Assembly: GCA_027858775.1 (NCBI GenBank)
Contig: JAQICA010000131.1
Coordinates: 1 to 48,022, forward strand
From: Salinivirgaceae bacterium
GTDB taxonomy: Bacteria; Bacteroidota; Bacteroidia; Bacteroidales; Salinivirgaceae
DNA length: 48,022 bases
Direction of reading: 5' to 3'
Shown here: positions 44,172-48,022 of the stretch, in pieces
Position numbering within the stretch: the stretch's first letter is position 1
How the letters are laid out: every line of letters starts with the position of its first letter
Translations under genes and position numbers: made by a program
Notes under the pieces: generated by a model
The model's database searches: none
Told to the model about the DNA's origin: nothing
Seen by the model: only the letters and a program-made list of their open reading frames with translations

Positions 44172-45725
44172 CTATAATAAATTCTCATTGAGATATTCTT
44201 TCAATAGATTATTTATAACTTTTCTATCTATAGGTTTTGAAATTAATTCATTACACCCACTTTGAAGTGCTTCCTCTTTATCTGCTGGTCTGCAGTAAGC
44301 TGTTTGGGCAATTATTGGAATTTCAGGCCTTAGGGCTTTTATTTTTTTTGTGGCTTCATGTCCGTCCATGATTGGCATTTTCATGTCCATCAATACAAAG
44401 TCAATTGAAACTCCGTCCTCGAAAAATTTTAATGCCTCCAATCCATTGGCAGCCTTAAGTATTTCGAATTGATAATTTTTAAATGTTTTGAGTATTTTTT
44501 CCAGTAGCATGCTATTTATTTCCTCATCATCTACTACAAGTATTTTGTAGGTACTTTTCATCATTTTTTCAATATGAGCATCATCACGCATATCTGAAGC
44601 ATTGTTATTATCGAATGGGAGAGTGATATAAAACACTGAGCCTTTGCCCTTTTCAGATTTCAGCGTTATGTCCCCTCCTAAAAGTCTGGCGTTTTCTTGT
44701 GCAATTGCTAACCCCAGGCCTAATCCACCAACTTTTTTGGAGTTATCCATATTCTCCTGCAAAAATCTTTCGAAAACAACGGCATGTTTACTGGTGTCAA
44801 TTCCAATTCCTGTGTCTTTTACATAAATCCGAACTTTGTCATTTTCTATCACATAACCTATTTCAACAAAGCCCTCGTCGGTATATTTTAAAGCATTATC
44901 GGCAATATTATTTATAATTCGCTCTAAAACAGATTTGTCTGATTCTATTTGATCTTTACCATCGGACAAACCGTTGTTCAAACGGATTGGAATACTTTTA
45001 GCCGCTGCCTGCTCTTCGAAGTTTGAAAACACATCACTCAATAATTGGTTGAGCGAAAAATTTCCTTTGTTTACTTTAATCTGGTTGGTACTAAGAGCTG
45101 ATATCTCCAGAATAGCATCAATAAAACCAAGTAGTTGGTTTGAGCTTTCTTTAATGATTCGGATATAGGATTTTTGTTTTTCTATAGGTATATCATCTTG
45201 TTCCAGAAAATCAGAATATCCAATAATTCCATTCATTGGGGTTCTGATTTCGTGTGAAAGGTTTTGCAAAAATTCCGTTTTCAGACGATCACTTTCTTCC
45301 GCTTTTTGTTTTGCTATTTGCAGATCTCTTTTTTGCTGTCCATTTTCCCGTTCGAGGTGATAAATCCGCAATGCTCTTTCTATGACATCGCCTAATTGGT
45401 CATCTCTCCATGGTTTTTGGATATATTGGAAAATGTGGGCCTCGTTTATAGCATTCTCAATGGCATCGAGATCGGTATACCCGGTTATCAGGATTCGGTT
45501 TGGGCCGGGGTTCTTTTGCAAAGAATGCTTTAGAAATTCAACGCCTGTCATTTCAGGCATGCGCTGATCACTTAAAATTAAATCTACGTTGTGATTGTCG
45601 AGTATTTTTATTCCTTCCTGCGCCGACGATGCCGTAAAAATATTATATTTTCGTCGAAAAGAGTCTTTGAAAATACGAAGGTTACTCGCCTCATCATCCA
45701 CATATAATATTGAAAATTTATCCAT
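44172..45725 (-). CDS. Hybrid signalling protein: receiver - histidine kinase - receiver
   Basis: 517 residues, no transmembrane segment, so cytoplasmic. The N-terminal receiver has Asp53 (LILSDQRMPEMTG) and a T-G-Y switch region. A coiled coil (about 120-150) leads to HisKA with His158 (FLQNLSHEIRTPMNG). HATPase_c follows (NIADNALKYTDEG, VKDTGIGID, GGLGLGLAIA). The C-terminal receiver (about 392-515) has Asp447 (VLMDMKMPIMDG). This allows a multi-step phosphorelay: receiver input, kinase, then receiver output. It overlaps the upstream single receiver by 8 bp, so the two are translated together. There is no DNA-binding output domain, so the final effector lies elsewhere. Confidence 0.92.
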   Translation of the reverse strand: MDKFSILYVDDEASNLRIFKDSFRRKYNIFTASSAQEGIKILDNHNVDLILSDQRMPEMTGVEFLKHSLQKNPGPNRILITGYTDLDAIENAINEAHIFQYIQKPWRDDQLGDVIERALRIYHLERENGQQKRDLQIAKQKAEESDRLKTEFLQNLSHEIRTPMNGIIGYSDFLEQDDIPIEKQKSYIRIIKESSNQLLGFIDAILEISALSTNQIKVNKGNFSLNQLLSDVFSNFEEQAAAKSIPIRLNNGLSDGKDQIESDKSVLERIINNIADNALKYTDEGFVEIGYVIENDKVRIYVKDTGIGIDTSKHAVVFERFLQENMDNSKKVGGLGLGLAIAQENARLLGGDITLKSEKGKGSVFYITLPFDNNNASDMRDDAHIEKMMKSTYKILVVDDEEINSMLLEKILKTFKNYQFEILKAANGLEALKFFEDGVSIDFVLMDMKMPIMDGHEATKKIKALRPEIPIIAQTAYCRPADKEEALQSGCNELISKPIDRKVINNLLKEYLNENLL

Positions 45726-46104
45726 TGTATCGTTGGTTTACAGCATCTATAATGATTTGTTTTAACTCCTCGTAATCCCATGGCTTTGGAATAAATTTCG
45801 AAAGCCTGTATTTTTCAAATGCTTCTTTAATATCTGAATCTTCACTAAACCCGGATAGTATAAGCCTGTTGGGTGGAATATCGTTAAATTGGCTATTAAT
45901 GGCTCTGAGTAATTCCACACCCGTCATTCCCGGCATCCGCTGATCAGTAATCACTACATCTACAAGTTCTTCTTTCAACATTTCAAGCGCTTCATGTCCT
46001 GAATTTGCAATAAATACTTTGAAATCTCTACGGAATGTATCCTTAAAGATTCGCAAGTTACTTGGTTCGTCATCAACGTATAGAACCTTTTTTCGTTCAC
46101 TCAT
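45718..46104 (-). CDS. Single-domain response regulator
   Basis: 128 residues, only a receiver. Asp11/Asp12 form the acid pocket (VLYVDDEPSNLRIF), the phosphoacceptor is Asp54 (VVITDQRMPGMTG), and the Lys switch is in FIPKPWDYEEL. It is closely similar to the N-terminal receiver of the next gene (shared YVDDE-SNLRIFKD-FRR and DQRMP-MTGVE), so one is a duplicate of the other. It overlaps both neighbours by 8 bp each. With no output domain it probably shuttles phosphate between the membrane kinase and the hybrid protein. Confidence 0.92.
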   Translation of the reverse strand: MSERKKVLYVDDEPSNLRIFKDTFRRDFKVFIANSGHEALEMLKEELVDVVITDQRMPGMTGVELLRAINSQFNDIPPNRLILSGFSEDSDIKEAFEKYRLSKFIPKPWDYEELKQIIIDAVNQRYNG

Positions 46105-48022
46105 GATTCATCATTTTTGGCAATATAATAATAAATTCGGTTCCTTTTCCTGGTTCAGAATTAACTTTTATTGAACCTTTATGATCTACAACTATTCCAT
46201 AAGAAATGGAGAGGCCCAGGCCGGTACCTTGTCCTACTACTTTTGTGGTATAGAATGGGTCAAAAATTTTACTTTTTGTCTCTTCGTTCATCCCTTGTCC
46301 ATTATCCTGAATAATTATTGATATATCGTTTTTGTTGTTATTGGTTATGATTTTTATTTCTCCTTTTTCTTCTAAAGCGTCGATAGCATTTGACAAAATG
46401 TTGAGGAAAACCTGGTTTAGTTTACCTGGGTAGCCTTCAATACTAGGAATTGTATCATCGTATTGCTTTATTACTTCAATGGTATTTTTGTATCTGTTAC
46501 GCAATAGTAGCAAGGAGGTGTCAAGTTCTTTGTTAATAAACACTCCTTTTACTTTATCTTTTTCAGTTCTCGAAAAACTACGAAGGCCTTTTACGATTTC
46601 AGAAGTGCGATCGGCACCAAGTTGTATATCTGAAATTATTTCAGGGATGGCTTCAAAGGCCTCATCAAAATAGTTTTCTTCTTTTATTTTATTTATTATT
46701 TTAATTTTTTCGCTTAAGTCATTGTCGTCCGGGCTTAATTTTTCAATCTCTTTTAGCACGGGTTCAATATCTTCGAAGTCTCTCAAAAGACTTTTTATCC
46801 CTGCATATACAAAATTAATTGGATTGTTAATTTCATGGGCAATGCCAGCAGAGAGCACACCCAACGAGGCCATTTTTTCTGACTGAACCAGCTGCTCCTG
46901 CATGGTTTTATTTTGCTCGAGCGTAGCTAAAAGTTCCTCGTTGTTCGTATTTAACTCTTCGTTTATGCTTTTAATTTTTGTGCTTTGCTCCTGTATTGCC
47001 TGTGATTTTTTTTTGTTTTTGATAAATAAAGAAATCAATAGAAATACTAAAATTAATATAATCAGGAGTACAGTTATCAAGGTTCTTAAACGCGAATTTT
47101 GTTGGTCAATAACTGTTTCCTTCTCTGTAAGAATCTGATTTCGCAGTGCGATTTCATTGTTAATACTATCAATTTCCATCTTTTGTTTTTGTAAAAACTC
47201 ATGGCTCTTTTCTATTTCTAAATTCTCTTTTTTTAGCATTTCTTTATTCAGGCGGAGACTATCATGCATTTTTTTAAGATTAATTCTTGCTTTTTGCTGC
47301 TGTTGCGCATACGTCTTTATTTGTGTCGCAAAATTATTCAGTTTTACTGTTTGAGAATAAAGTGTTTCTTCATGTGTTTCTACAAGCTTGTTTTGTTTTT
47401 TAATAAGCTTGTTTTGTTTTTTTATCTCTTCTTCGCCAGTTGCAATTACTTTTTGTAAACTGTCGAATAACAAGGTTGAACGCTCAAGTTCTTTCTCCAA
47501 TTTGCGGAGTGTTTGTTTAGACTTAAGGTAAATCTCAGCAATATCTATTTTTGTTCCACCCATCAGCAACACTTTGTCGCTAAGCAATAAACCTTGATTC
47601 TTTATATTCAGTCTATTCAATTTGAATTTTACAGAACCATCTTCATCGTCAAAGATGTCAATCATTACGTAGCTTTCATTTTCAAAACCATCACTGACTA
47701 TTAAGGTCTGTTGTTTTTCCACCAGATCAAAAACCCTCATATAATATTTTAATTTACCTGACGAAATATAGATTAGCTGAGCATTTTTCAATGTTGAATC
47801 CGGCTGATTAATACGAACTACACTGGCGTTAATTCCCTGAATTTTATTCTTAGATATTACATTTTGAAGTTTCGATTCTAATTTTTTATTATCGCTTATT
47901 AGAATAATTTTATAGGTGGCCAACGTATTATTTGGAATGGTAATATTATTGGCAAATTTATAAATGAATGTATTAACTAATTGGTCTCTGTTAACTTGAG
48001 CATTAGAAATAAAAGATCTCAA
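46097..48022 (-). CDS. YfiR-like sensor histidine kinase (5' end cut by window)
   Basis: 641 codons are visible. The frame runs off the right edge, and the first residues (FISNAQ) look like the end of a signal peptide, so the true start is outside. The N-terminal half (about 10-155) matches the YfiR/DUF4154 periplasmic fold (FIYKFANNITIPN, AQLIYISSGK, IVSDGF, VKFKLNRLNIKNQGLLLSDKVL). A long coiled coil (about 165-310) leads to a transmembrane helix (about 314-334) and then HisKA with His396 (GIAHEINNPINF) and HATPase_c (NILSNAIDAL, DNGQGM, GTGLGLSISYGIV). It probably senses a periplasmic signal through YfiR and feeds the two downstream receivers. It overlaps the next gene by 8 bp. Confidence 0.92.
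   Translation of the reverse strand: MRSFISNAQVNRDQLVNTFIYKFANNITIPNNTLATYKIILISDNKKLESKLQNVISKNKIQGINASVVRINQPDSTLKNAQLIYISSGKLKYYMRVFDLVEKQQTLIVSDGFENESYVMIDIFDDEDGSVKFKLNRLNIKNQGLLLSDKVLLMGGTKIDIAEIYLKSKQTLRKLEKELERSTLLFDSLQKVIATGEEEIKKQNKLIKKQNKLVETHEETLYSQTVKLNNFATQIKTYAQQQQKARINLKKMHDSLRLNKEMLKKENLEIEKSHEFLQKQKMEIDSINNEIALRNQILTEKETVIDQQNSRLRTLITVLLIILILVFLLISLFIKNKKKSQAIQEQSTKIKSINEELNTNNEELLATLEQNKTMQEQLVQSEKMASLGVLSAGIAHEINNPINFVYAGIKSLLRDFEDIEPVLKEIEKLSPDDNDLSEKIKIINKIKEENYFDEAFEAIPEIISDIQLGADRTSEIVKGLRSFSRTEKDKVKGVFINKELDTSLLLLRNRYKNTIEVIKQYDDTIPSIEGYPGKLNQVFLNILSNAIDALEEKGEIKIITNNNKNDISIIIQDNGQGMNEETKSKIFDPFYTTKVVGQGTGLGLSISYGIVVDHKGSIKVNSEPGKGTEFIIILPKMMNHE

Overview
The window comes from a Bacteroidota genome, most likely a marine or anaerobic relative of the Bacteroidales/Marinilabiliales. 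The evidence is four secreted proteins with type IX secretion (T9SS) C-terminal sorting domains, a signal-peptide style and domain set typical of the phylum (CarboxypepD_reg-like, GEVED, GWxTD, TonB_C, bactofilin, AtpZ), promoters of the TTTG-N19-TAnnTTTG type, and almost no Shine-Dalgarno sequences. No rRNA, tRNA or CRISPR array was recognised. The lineage is inferred from gene content only.

Layout. 1-800 is a decayed, repeat-rich stretch: an iterated GTGGCACAA array resembling an insertion-sequence end, a copy of a dispersed repeat, and the 3' relic of an outer-membrane beta-barrel gene that still has its terminator. 854-4364 (minus) holds two exported proteins. 4828-7414 (plus) pairs a FadL-type porin with a GDSL/SGNH lipoprotein esterase. 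7477-14115 (minus) has a TonB_C protein, two T9SS cargo proteins and a DoxX-like membrane protein. 14116-15795 is an accessory islet with a ParD/ParE toxin-antitoxin pair whose operator is readable, bracketed by two copies of the dispersed repeat. 15796-26459 (plus) is a tight run: subtilisin-like T9SS protease, GWxTD lipoprotein, RlmB, a large propeller/barrel protein, half-length TauE, M20 amidohydrolase and dGTPase. 26634-29921 is the conserved yceD-rpmF-plsX-fabH lipid/ribosome block followed by bactofilin and an AtpZ-like protein. 29922-30285 is a cluster of imperfect palindromes between convergent genes.

30286-38613 (minus) is one probable operon: two MacB/FtsX-type permeases, a small exported protein, an NtrC-type sigma-54 activator and its histidine kinase, with no ATPase in the cluster. 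39552-43724 (plus) is a 1390-residue T9SS adhesin-like protein with a beta-helix and eight 51-residue cysteine-containing repeats. 44172-48022 (minus) is a translationally coupled signalling operon: a YfiR-like sensor kinase (cut by the window edge), a lone receiver, and a receiver-kinase-receiver hybrid.

Most of the window is ordinary chromosome. The best candidates for something undescribed are the ABC-permease/sigma-54 operon without its ATPase, the YfiR-kinase three-gene relay, the palindrome cluster at 29964-30255, the dispersed repeats around parDE, and the unclassified propeller/barrel protein at 20343-23516.
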